Shown piece after piece: positions 22,083-30,454 of a stretch of DNA of 30,454 nucleotides. Numbering within the stretch: position 1 is the stretch's first letter; each line of letters starts with the position of its first letter. A program made the position numbers and the translations under genes. The notes below the pieces were generated by a model. The model searched no databases and was not told where the DNA came from. It was given only the letters and a program-made list of their open reading frames with translations. Source of the DNA: Nemertoderma westbladi (Eukaryota > Xenacoelomorpha > Nemertodermatida > Nemertodermatidae); contig JAUCBJ010003426.1 in assembly GCA_032718475.1 (NCBI GenBank), positions 1 through 30,454 of the forward strand, written 5' to 3'.

Positions 22083-22252
22083 GTTAATAAAGATCATTAC
22101 ATGTTAACTTGTTTCGGTTTATTACACGTGTTTGAAGATCAACTGGTAGAGTCTCTCTCATTGGCTGAATGGCATCGTGAGTCATCCATCTACCATCTAC
22201 TTCGTTCCATGCCGTTCTTCCGACACTCTACACTGCGGCTGGCATTTAATCG
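22083..22252 (+). CDS. Dynein-heavy-chain-like gene, exon C
   Basis: Acceptor accttattttag before 22083, donor gttagt at 22253, 56 codons plus two bases. Residues read VNKDHYMLTCFGLLHV, SLAEWHRESSIYHLLRSMPF and FRHSTLRLAFNR. The family pattern is Y/F..S..G..H, an L..EW.RE block, then a short basic helix leading into a Trp; here CG plus A makes the Arg before the TrpLys of exon D. This is the best evidence for the dynein assignment, made from motif memory rather than alignment. Alternatives are a divergent dynein-heavy-chain-domain protein such as DNHD1. Confidence 0.7.
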
Positions 22253-22430
22253 GTTAGTTGTTTCACTAGTTATGCTATTAGTTTCCGATTTTATAATTAA
22301 CTACGATATATGACTGAATCCTACTTGTTACCCCAATTCAATATTTAACAAAATCTTTCCTAGGAGTGTTTGCCAGGAAATTCTAAGCCCCTAGTTATGT
22401 ATAGTTCAGTTATTGGCGCACTTTTTTTAC

Positions 22431-22568
22431 TTAACTCTCAATCGCACAACCAACAGTATTCTTTGATTTTCTAACTGATTCAAAAAGTGCGAAACCTATT
22501 TTGCAACCTAAGGACCGACGGTAGCAATGCTACACGATCACTCTTACTTAACAACAATTGAGAGTTAA
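22431..22568. repeat. Possible small MITE or inverted repeat
   Basis: ttaactctcaat at 22431-22442 is matched in reverse complement at 22557-22568, spanning 138 bases. A second inverted pair (cgcacttttt near 22417 and aaaaagtgcg near 22483) overlaps its left part. No clear target-site duplication. Confidence 0.3.
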
Positions 22569-22673
22569 TTAGGGGAAAGGAACAGGTTACAGTAGAACTT
22601 TATGCCAACCAAAACTACAATAAAATGTCAATAGCACACACAGGTTATTGTTTCATATTTAAGGTATTCCCCA

Positions 22674-22701
22674 GGGGGGGGGGGGGGGGGGGGGGGGGGG
22701 G
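22674..22701 (+). repeat. Poly-G tract, 28 bases
   Basis: An unbroken G run in the intron after exon C. Possible quadruplex; its length is likely unstable. Confidence 0.9.
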
Positions 22702-23234
22702 AGTCCAGAGTACCTCCTCACTATCTGGGTCGTCCATCTCATTCTTCTATAGTTTAGTTCTCTGAAAGGCGGTGTTTTAACTAATAGTTATTTTTATTAT
22801 TACGCTATGATTCGGCAACTCAGTAAAATTAGCACTCCGTAGTTTAAATTAAAATAAATAATAGTAATATAATAATTTTGATATTGAAATGTCAATAAAA
22901 CGGGAAGGTGTTTTGTTACACGGGGTTCCTATTTTTTAAACCAGGCAATGAGAGAGGATGTGTTAGCGTTACAGTTTAATATATGTTATGTTGGAGCAGC
23001 GAGATCACAAAGCGAGCACCTACAGTCATGGTTAGGCTCTTGGGAGTTGATATGAGTAGGGCGTTCAGATACGATTGCGGGTGCCGTAAACTGAAAACCT
23101 CGTGGTCACGTGTCTTAATGGCTTATTGGCTCCAGTGTAATCTCTGTTCCGGAACGAAGGACCAAAATTGCCCGGCATTTCGTCCCGTTTATGGTGGATT
23201 AGATCGCAGTACTTCTCGTACTCTTGTGTGTGAG

Positions 23235-23500
23235 GGAGTAAAGTAAACTTTCTTCGGCCGCTAGGCCAGGGATTACGCACAATTTCCAGTGCTGTCCCCC
23301 CAGAACTTTACTCCCCAGAGGAAACTCGAGTACTCATTTAGCTACCATTTAAGGATGCAAGGCAGAGATGCGCCATGGCTGGTCCCTTTAAAGCATTCGT
23401 GCCGAAACGAAAACTGCCCTGGCCCATGTGATGATCGAACCCACGACCTACACGAGATGTGAATTCAATGCAACCACTACACCAACGTGGAACCTTACTG
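23235..23500 (-). mobile_element. tRNA-headed SINE, minus orientation
   Basis: On the minus strand, A-box-like ttggtgtagtggtt and B-box-like gggttcgatcat are followed by gggcagttttcgttt, aaatggtagctaaa, tctggggag and gcgtaatccctggcctagcg. These are the blocks of the SINE at 16797-17025. Lies in the intron after exon C, opposite to the host gene. Confidence 0.7.
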
Positions 23501-24243
23501 TGTGTGGGAAGGTTTAAGAGAGTGACTAACTCTATTATGAGGGATTCCTCTTTAAAGATCGTATAGACCAACCGGTTATGTGTGGTTTCATGAAGTCCCA
23601 GTGTTTTCTTTAGAAAAGATGCCTTTATTCGATCTAGAGTGGACAAATTTTTGGCAGATGGAAAATGTCATATCTCGCGAAAACCATACTGGATTATTTG
23701 CCACACCTTCATGTTTAATAGCTTTACGACTGTAGTCATGACGAGTAGTTTTTGGATAATCTGGATTGCTCGTAACGCATTACACAATAGGTGAATATAT
23801 CGAGTTTAAGGAGTCGGCCACCTCGTTGAAATTCAACTATGGCGGTTTTACTAAGATACGCTTATTTATCCCGCGATCGGCCATTCTCTGAGGCCCAGGC
23901 CGCTGTTTCATCCAAAACAGCATGGACCACTTCTCTGTAATTCCATAAAATACCAAGTCATCAGGAAATAGAAGGGCGATTAATTAAATAGATAAACTGA
24001 ACAGCTCGTTTGATGTTGCCGACAATATCAAATACGAACCGAACATAATTAACTAATATAAGTCGGACCCGGACGGGTCAGATAAGTCGGACGGTAGTTG
24101 ATGATAGAAGGCGATGATTTAATAATCTTTTGTAAATTAATTTATAATATTTTAGTCTGTTAAATAAAAAACGGTTGTATATCTATTGATTGACATTGTG
24201 TGGCGGGTTTGGCTAATATAATTTGTTATTTTTATTTCTGCAG

Positions 24244-24402
24244 ATGGAAGATGTACTCCAGATCATCCCACGTTGATAGAACAGTAAATGCGTTGAGATT
24301 TAGTTTAATTCAATCAGTTCCTGTATTCGGTGTCGCTCTAGTGGAGATCCGTCGTCTCACACAACAACTACAGAGTGTAAAACTTCTACCTGGCGCCCCA
24401 GA
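24244..24402 (+). CDS. Dynein-heavy-chain-like gene, exon D
   Basis: Acceptor atttctgcag before 24244. The frame starts one base in (WKMYSRSSHVDRTVNALRFS, then GVALVEIRRLTQQLQ), matching the family's W+..R +..L...L.......L.EIR.L pattern. The donor is set at 24403 (gttagt) because the resulting two-base phase joins exon E in frame to give APD then RCFSAVDFEME; reading on meets TAA at 24411. The last ~28 exon bases and the donor are the first unit of a 16-copy 38-bp array, so fifteen later copies of the same exon end follow in the intron. None of them keeps the frame. Confidence 0.65.
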
Positions 24403-24985
24403 GTTAGTATAACTGTAAAACTTCTACCTGGCGCCCCAGAGTTAGTATAACTGTAAAACTTTAACCTGGCGCCCCAGAGTTAGTATAACTGTAAAAATTA
24501 TACCTGGCGCCCCAGAGTTAGTATAACTGTAAAACTTCTACCGTGCGCCCCAGAGTTAGTATAACAGTAAAACTTCTACCTGGCGCCCCAGAGTTAGTAT
24601 AACTGTAAAACTTCTACCTGGAGCCCCAGAGTTAGTATAACTGTAAAACTTCTACCTGGCGCCCCAGAGTTAGTATAACTGTAAAACTTCTACCTGGCGC
24701 CCCAGAGTTAGTATAACAGTAAAACTTCTACCTGGCGCCCCAGAATTAGTATAACTGTAAAACTTCTACCTGGCGCCCCAGAGTTAGTATAACTGTAAAA
24801 CTTCTACCTGGCGCCCCAGAGTTAGTATAACTGTAAAACTTCTACCTGGCGCCCCAGAGTTAGTATAACTGTAAAACTTCTACCGTGCGCCCCAGAGTTA
24901 GTATAACTGTAAAACTTCTACCTGGCGCCCCAGAGTTAGTATAACTGTAAAACTTCTACCAGGCGCCCCAGAGTTAGTTTATTCG
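24375..24985 (+). repeat. 38-bp minisatellite, 16 copies, carrying the exon-D splice donor
   Basis: The gagttagt core recurs every 38 bases from 24401 to 24971, exactly 16 times. Each unit is gtaaaacttctacctggcgc followed by ccagagttagtataact-type sequence, i.e. the 3' end of exon D plus its intron start. Fifteen copies keep the GTTAGT donor; the copy at 24743 reads gaattagt and has lost the GT. Variants (ccgtgcgcc, ggagcc, aacagtaaa) are scattered. Every unit contains a TAA in the coding frame. Confidence 0.9.
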
Positions 24986-25099
24986 TAAAACGTTGTATCG
25001 ATGCAGCCTCAAGCAGTGAGGCACTCAAGGGCACTGTCCCAGTTGGCGAGTCTATACAGTGACACTGGTACTTAAATTGTGTTTTGGGAGTAAAGAAAA

Positions 25100-25235
25100 A
25101 GGTTAATAATCTAATAGCCGACCCTAATTGGGCTCGAACCCGGTACCTAGATTTCAAACTTTGACGGATGAACAATAATTTATTCGCTATGGAGTATGCT
25201 ATCATATTTTGGCCTTTATCCAATCACTCGAAGGC
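25100..25235 (-). mobile_element. Possible tRNA-derived element
   Basis: On the minus strand an exact B-box-like gggttcgagccc lies near 25128-25140 and a weak A-box-like region near 25220. The rest does not match the other SINE family. It could be a second SINE family or a decayed tRNA gene. Confidence 0.3.
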
Positions 25236-25472
25236 TATTACAACGATAATCCCGTGCTCTGCCAGCATATATTTAATTCGCCATCACTCCACCCCACAAC
25301 AATTTATTTATTATTAATAGTTTATAAGGGAATGACGTCATAGACTCAAAGTAAATTGGCAATGTAATTAATTATAGGAAACATTGAAAATGCCGGATGT
25401 AAATAGATAAATCTAATATATAATAACGAAACCGGAGTTTAACTATGAATATAATTTATTGATTTATTTCAG

Positions 25473-25649
25473 CCGTTGCTTCAGTGCTGTTGACTTTGAG
25501 ATGGAGATCTCCAGTCTCCATGACAACGCGTCCGATACCGTGGAGAGATTTTACTCCTACTGTAAACACGTTTGCGACACGGTTAGGGATATGATGTATG
25601 AGAGAATTCGCTTCTGTGAACTCCAACTCCGTAAGAAACACGCATTGCA
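25473..25649 (+). CDS. Dynein-heavy-chain-like gene, exon E
   Basis: Acceptor gatttatttcag before 25473, donor gtgagt at 25650. One leading base, 58 codons, two trailing bases. Residues RCFSAVDFEMEISSLHDNAS, then ERFYSYCKHVCDTVRDMMYE and RIRFCELQLRKKH form a long amphipathic helix ending in basic residues, consistent with the helical bundles of the dynein stem. The phase fits exons D and F only with the splice sites given. The intron after it contains a broken non-LTR RT in the same orientation. Confidence 0.65.
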
Positions 25650-26942
25650 GTGAGTTCTTATGATTATATTAAATTATTAATAATATTGTAATTGTGAATA
25701 TTGAATAAATAATATTGAGTTGTTAATTTAGAATAATAAAGAAAACTAAATTACAAAGGGGAAGTAAATTGTGTAAAACTTAGTTAAGTAGATGCCGTGG
25801 CTGACTTATAAACATCAGCCAGGGGAAGTTCATAGAGGGCAAAACTGAAGACAAAACTGATTTACAACAAACTCTACCTCAGCAACAGCATTACCTGGCA
25901 AACTGTACAAAGTTGTAAAAAAGTTGTGCTAAGCAACGCCTAAAAGCTGATAGTTAAAGCGTGTTGGGAAATAGAAAGATCACTTCAGTAACATGCTTGG
26001 GCAGCCACCAAACATCGAGGTCAACCCCATTACCTCGTGGGATCTGTCTGCTTGTGGTAGCTGCCAAAATAAAGTTAGGCCTCGCATAGAGAAACTACTG
26101 CGTAAGAGCCAAAACGGATTTCGACCAAGTAGATCAACAATAGCTCAGATTCTTGCACTACGGAGACTGATTGAAGGAATTAAGTCAAAGAATCTCCCCG
26201 CTGTCATGACATTTGTGGACATCAAGAAAGCATTCGACTCCATCCGTTGAGGTAAATGCTGGAAATCCTAAGAGCTTATGGAATACCAGAAGTAATTGTT
26301 GCTGGCATTGGATTGTTATATTGTGACACAGAAGCGCAGGTACTCTCACCAGATGGTGAAACTGAGTTTTTCTCAATCCTAGCTGGCGTACTGCAAGGTG
26401 ACACATTAGCACCATTACTATTTGTAATTGTGCTGGATTACGCAATGAGGACGGCCACAAAGGGTGAAGACCTGGGATTCACACTTCAAGAATGCAGAAG
26501 TAGTAGATATCCGGCAACTACAGTCACAGACACCGACTTTGCGGATGACATCGCCCTGCTCTCTAATACGCTAGCAGATGCACAGCTTCTACTGAATAAA
26601 GTGGAGAGGGCTGCTAAGGAGGTTGGATTGCATATAAATGCGACCAAGACCGAATTCATGACCTTTAATGTTGATGGAAACTTGACAACCATTGACAATA
26701 ATCAACTAAGGAAGGTTGACGACTTCCAGTACCTTGGATCATGGATAGAGAGTAGCAAAAAGGACATAGAAGTTAGTTAAGCAAAGGCTTGGGTAGCTCT
26801 ATCAAAAATGGATACCATCTGGAAATCAGATCCCACCAGGCACCTGAAGACTAAGTTCTTTCGAGAAAGAAATTCCAGGAATAGATCAATAAGTAGCATA
26901 TTACATTTAAAACAAAAATACATTATATTTATTTACTTTTAG
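25650..26942 (+). other. Intron hosting an RT insertion
   Basis: 1.29 kb between exons E and F. AT-rich at the left; the RT relic fills about 26040-26875. Confidence 0.6.
26040..26875 (+). pseudogene. Non-LTR retrotransposon reverse transcriptase, broken
   Basis: Motifs in order: QNGFRPSRSTIAQILALRRL, FVDIKKAFDSI (catalytic Asp of the first palm motif), GVLQGDTLAPLLF, then FADDIALLSN (the catalytic pair), and NATKTEFM, DDFQYLGSWI. This is a non-LTR RT core, close to the kinds annotated as RTE or jockey-like in invertebrates. Lesions: a TGA after DSIR at about 26248 followed by a one-base shift near 26255, and a TAA near 26778, after which AKAWVALSKMDTIW continues. No endonuclease or 3' tail is seen, so it is 5'-truncated and inactive. 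It lies in an intron, same strand as the gene. Confidence 0.85.
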
Positions 26943-27057
26943 TTCCAAAGAATCGCTTTTTGCTCAAAGAAGAAAAGTAGAAGTTCGGGAAGCGAATTTA
27001 TCGTTGTCTAGATGGGAGGCCGGGAAGAGAGATAAGTTTGTTAGTCTCATAGAAAAG
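26943..27057 (+). CDS. Dynein-heavy-chain-like gene, exon F
   Basis: Acceptor atttacttttag before 26943, donor gtaagt at 27058. One leading base plus 38 codons, ending in phase 0. The product SKESLFAQRRKVEVREANLS, LSRWEAGKRDKFVSLIEK is charged and helical. It continues the helix of exon E and resembles stem sequence without a diagnostic motif; support comes mainly from splice sites and matching phase. Confidence 0.6.
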
Positions 27058-27227
27058 GTAAGTAGAGCGACCTAGTGTTCGTTTATACAACTGCTGATCT
27101 ATTATATAATTTTATATCTAATTAAATAATTATAGTGCATTATCGTTTATTACAATATTTACTTTATATGACTTTCTTGTTTTTTCTTTAAGTAGTCGAA
27201 ATGTTAATGTTATTAAATTGACTTACG

Positions 27228-27855
27228 CCAGTTCACAGATCAGCGCTGTCACCAGTTCACAGATCAGCGCTGTCACCAGTTCAGAGATCAGCGCTGTCAC
27301 CAGTTCACAGATCAGCGATGTCACCAGTTCACAGATCAGCGCTGTCACCAGTTCACAGATCAGCGCTGTCACAGTTCACAGATCAGCGCTGTCACCAGTT
27401 CACAGATCAGCCTGTCACAGTTCACAGATCAGCGCTGTCACCAGTTCACAGATCAGCGATGTCACCAGTTCACAGATCAGCGCTGTCACCAGTTCACAGA
27501 TCAGCGATGTCACCAGTTCACAGATCAGCGCTGTCACCAGTTCACAGATCAGCGATGTCACCAGTTCACAGATCAGCGCTGTCACCAGTTCACAGATCAG
27601 CGCTATCACCAGTTCACAGATCAGCGCTGTCACCAGTTCACAGATCAGCGCTGTCACAGTTCACAGATCAGCGCTGTCACCAGTTCACAGATCAACGCTG
27701 TCACCAGTTCATAGATCAGCGCTGTCACCAGTTCACAGATCAGCGATGTCACCAGTTCACAGATCAGCACTGTCACAGTTTACAGATCAGCGCTGTCACC
27801 AGTTCACAGATCAACGCTGTCACCAGTTCACAGATCACCGCTGTAACCAGTCCAC
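27228..27855 (+). repeat. 24-bp minisatellite, about 26 copies, in an intron
   Basis: The unit is cagttcacagatcagcgctg plus tcac. Some units lose two bases (cacagttcac) and one loses several more. A gat/gct variant alternates between about 27440 and 27570, giving a local 48-bp period. Two overlapping long ORFs here are repeat artefacts. Each unit has cag followed by atcag, acceptor-like, but no pyrimidine tract. It lies wholly between exons F and G. Confidence 0.9.
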
Positions 27856-28019
27856 AGTACCGTTGCTTACGGTACCAAAGTTTTACCAACAGTGTTTCAC
27901 GATTGCCGATAACTAGCGGTCTAGCGTTCATTTAATGAACTGGCATCCGCTATTTGGCTTCAGTTAATTTCATTGATTTGACGGATATATTTCGACAAAC
28001 ATTTTGTCTTTCCTTCTAG

Positions 28020-28137
28020 ATCATTGCAGAACAGTTGCTGGAACTGGCACAGACAGGATTACTAGGTTTTGCTACCATGACAACGAAAAACCTATGGCGA
28101 AACGGTCTCATAGTATTAAACCTGGACTACAGCAATG
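28020..28137 (+). CDS. Dynein-heavy-chain-like gene, exon G
   Basis: Acceptor tttccttctag before 28020. 39 codons plus one base: IIAEQLLELAQTGLLGFATM, then TTKNLWRNGLIVLNLDYSN. The donor is gttagt at 28138; without splicing the frame stops at TAG immediately. Its last ~15 bases (tggactacagcaatg) and the donor are repeated through the following intron as the core of the 42/48-bp array. The next exon is not within the window, so the intron is at least 2.3 kb. Confidence 0.6.
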
Positions 28138-28280
28138 GTTAGTAACCTTAACACACGGATAGACTACAGTAATGGTTAGTAACCTTAACACACGGATGGA
28201 CTACAGTAGTGGTTAGTAGCCTAAATGTAACACACAGATGGACTACAGTAATGGTTAGTACCGGTAGCCTAAATGTAACG
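28123..28280 (+). repeat. Left part of the exon-G-derived minisatellite, 4 units
   Basis: Units of 37 to 48 bases, each containing actacagNaNtg followed by gttagt. The first is the exon end itself; the second lacks five bases relative to the 42-bp form. The array is interrupted at about 28280 by gypsy sequence. Confidence 0.85.
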
Positions 28281-29248
28281 TCTAATGATTCCGTCTGCTT
28301 GCTGCAAACAGCCTTGTTGTGAACCGCCGCAAGAGCCTAATTCAGGGAGTCGAGCTGCAATACCTCGGCTCCCTCGTCCCCACCACTGGAATATCTCCAC
28401 TCCCATCCCGTGTCGATGCCATCATCAATGTCCCCATCCACACCTCGAAGCTTGAGCTCCAGCGTTTCCTTGGTATGATCAATTTCTACTGTCGGTTCAT
28501 GCCATACCTAGCCTCCAAGCTGAATCTACTCCACAAGGCCACTGCTGGAAAGGGACAGTCCATCACCTGGACCTACGCCTGCAATGAGGCTTTTGTGGCA
28601 GCCAAGTCTGCCCTAGCAGATGCTGCACTGCTCCACCACCCTGACCCATCCGTACCCACATCCAACAACGGTGTCGGTGCGGAGCTTGCCCAACTTCAGG
28701 AGGACACCTGGAAGCCAATAAGTTTTTTCTCGTGAAAGCTTTCAGCCGCAGAAAAAAACTATAGCACTTTCTACCGGAAACTGCTTGCTATCTATGAGGC
28801 CATCCGCCATTTCCACCACCATGTAGAGGGCAAGCTGCTGACGGTTTATACCGACCATAAACCCCTCGTTTTTGCCTTCGCCAGTGATTCCAACCGCTCA
28901 CCACGCCAGACTCGTCATCTGTCGCTTATTGCTGAATATACAACGGATGTACGGCACATCAGTGGTAAAGGAAACATCGTTGCAGACACACTCTCTCGAG
29001 CAGTATGTGCCTCTGCTGCCATTGCCCTCCCAACTATCCATTACACCAAGTTAGCCACTGACCAAGAGTGCAAAGAGATCAATGCCTACCACACAGCCAT
29101 TACTGGCATGAGTGGCATGGTACTTGTCCATGTACAATTGACAAACAATGTCTCCATCCTATGCGATACCTCCACCGGCAAACCCCGCCCTATCGTCCCA
29201 GCAATATGGACCCATCGTGTATTTGGTGCAATTCATGGACTTCGACAT
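28281..29248 (+). mobile_element. Ty3/gypsy pol fragment (RT end, RNase H, start of integrase)
   Basis: A single frame with one stop (TGA at 28736). GISPLPSRVDAI, LQRFLGMINFYCRFMPYLA and AFVAAKSALA are the end of RT and the connection domain. ELAQLQEDTWKPISFFS, then KLSAAEKNYSTFYRKLLAIY and VYTDHKPLVFA are RNase H. VADTLSR ends RNase H, and HRVFGAIHGLRH is the integrase zinc-finger start. The usual DAS catalytic segment before GVGAELAQ is missing (PTSNNGVGA), so RNase H is also damaged. No LTRs or gag; both ends stop abruptly against minisatellite units. Composition is more GC-rich than the surrounding intron. Confidence 0.85.
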
Positions 29249-30418
29249 CAGCAATGGTTAGTTCCGGTAGCCTAAATGTAACACACGGATGGACTACAGC
29301 AATGGTTAGTAGCCTAAATGTAACACACGGATGGACTACAGTAATGGTTAGTAGCCTAAATGTAACACACGGATGGACTACAGTAAGGTTTAGTAGCCCA
29401 AATGTAACACACGGATGGACTACAGTAATGGTTAGTACCGGTAGCACAAATGTAATACACGGATGGACTACAGTAAATGGTTAGTAGCCGTAGCTAAATG
29501 TAACACACAGATGGACTACAGTAATGGTTAGTAGCCTAAATGTAACACACGGATGGACTACAGTAATGGTTAGTAGCCTAAATATAACACACGGATGGAC
29601 TACTGTAATGGTTAGTACCAGTAGCACAAATGTAATACACGGATGGACTACAGTAATGGTTAGTAGCCTAAATATAACACCCGGATGGACTACAGTAATG
29701 GTTAGTAGCCTAAATATAACACACGGATGGACTACAGTAATGGTTAGTAGCGGTAGCCCAAATGTAACACATGGATGGACTACAGTAATGGTTAGTAGCC
29801 TAAATATAACACCCGGATGGACTACAGTAATGGTTAGTAGCCTAAATATAACACACGGATGGACTACAGTAATGGTTAGTACCGGTAGCTAAATATAACA
29901 CACGGATGGATTACAGTAATGGTTAGTACCGGTACCTAAATATAACACACGGATGGACTACAGTAATGGTTAGTAGCGGTAGCTAAATGTAACACACAGA
30001 TGGACTACAGTAGTGGTTAGTAGCCTAAATATAACACACGGATGGACTACAGTAATGGTTAGTAGCCTAAATATAACACACGGATGGACTACAGTAATGG
30101 TTAGTAGCCTAAATGTAATACACGGATGGACTACAGTAGTGGTTAGTAGCCTAAATATAACACACGGATGGACTACAGTAATGGTTAGTAGCCTAAATAT
30201 AACACACGGATGGACTACAGTAATGGTTAGTAGCCTAAATGTAATACACGGATGGACTACAGTAGTGGTTAGTAGCCTAAATGTAACACACGGATGGACT
30301 ACAGTAATGGTTAGTAGCCTAAATGTAACACACGGATGGACTACAGTAATGGTTAGTAGCCTAAATGTAATACACGGATGGACTACAGTAGTGGTTAGTA
30401 GCCTAAATATAACACACG
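29249..30418 (+). repeat. Right part of the exon-G-derived minisatellite, about 27 units of 42 or 48 bp
   Basis: The base unit is gttagtagcctaaatgtaac followed by acacggatggactacagtaa and tg; 48-bp forms insert ccggta or cggtag. Nearly every unit keeps GTTAGT. Higher-order order is visible: a gtaatacacgg/agtagtgg variant recurs at 30115, 30241 and 30367 (126 bp), and a cccgg variant at about 29679 and 29811 (132 bp). Apparent ORFs are repeat artefacts. Confidence 0.9.
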
Positions 30419-30454
30419 GAACATGGAAGTTTGCGCGCGCAACATGGAAGTTTG
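30419..30454. repeat. Short direct repeat at the window end
   Basis: aacatggaagtttg occurs twice, separated by cgcgcgc, just after the array stops. It may be the start of another repeat or new intron sequence; the window ends here. Confidence 0.4.

Larger units (their letters stand above)
22253..24243 (+). other. Intron with inverted repeat, G run and SINE
   Basis: 1.99 kb between exons C and D. It contains a possible small MITE (22431-22568), a 28-base G run (22674-22701) and an inverted SINE (about 23235-23500). The stretch 22900-23230 continues past the SINE's 3' tail and has no recognisable gene; 23650-24240 shows nothing. Confidence 0.5.

Noticed and set aside
22983-23646. Small ORFs on both strands around the inverted SINE
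   Set aside because: They overlap the SINE and its flank, and have no splice sites or family motifs.
27218-27935. Two overlapping Ser/His/Val-rich ORFs
   Set aside because: Both are readings of the 24-bp minisatellite inside an intron.
29068-29892. ORFs with repeated HGWTTVMVSS
   Set aside because: They are translations of the exon-G-derived array, out of the gypsy frame, with no splice support.

Overview
The window looks like nuclear DNA of a ciliated invertebrate animal. Evidence: one gene is split into many short exons with GT..AG introns and reads like the N-terminal tail of an axonemal dynein heavy chain; a clan-2 (CYP2-like) cytochrome P450 relic is present; and the mobile elements are typical animal families (BEL/Pao and Ty3/gypsy LTR elements, non-LTR reverse transcriptases, tRNA-headed SINEs). 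Nothing prokaryotic is seen. The species cannot be named; a marine lophotrochozoan or similar is a guess.

Layout. (1) 53-11594: one BEL/Pao-type LTR element on the minus strand, with two 513-bp LTRs that look identical. Inside are a long gag ORF and a zinc-knuckle/protease ORF, separated by a single in-frame TGA. The reverse transcriptase core and integrase catalytic core are missing. A third, unrecognised, damaged reading frame lies near the 3' LTR. The rest of the interior is long non-coding sequence with its own tandem repeats. (2) 11678-13061: a CYP2-like P450 pseudogene with several frame breaks, whose I-helix oxygen-binding motif has been amplified into a 9-copy, 36-bp minisatellite. 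(3) 13062-15856: AT-rich DNA with a long G run and a worn reverse-transcriptase relic. (4) 15857-16735: an unrecognised intronless ORF with a C-terminal membrane segment, followed by a 31-residue hydrophobic ORF and a tRNA-headed SINE. (5) 17220-30454: at least seven plus-strand exons (17220-17359, 21685-21840, 22083-22252, 24244-24402, 25473-25649, 26943-27057, 28020-28137), all phase-compatible. Their introns hold a ~90-copy 42-bp array, a 16-copy 38-bp array, a ~26-copy 24-bp array, a 42/48-bp array running almost to the window end, a SINE, a broken non-LTR RT and a Ty3/gypsy pol fragment.

The most unusual signal is shared by three of the arrays: the repeat unit was copied from coding sequence. 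Two arrays begin exactly at the 3' end of an exon of the dynein-like gene, and each unit carries the last exon bases plus the GTTAGT splice donor. These introns therefore contain about 15 and about 30 donor copies, of which only the first keeps the reading frame. The third array is the P450 I-helix expansion.
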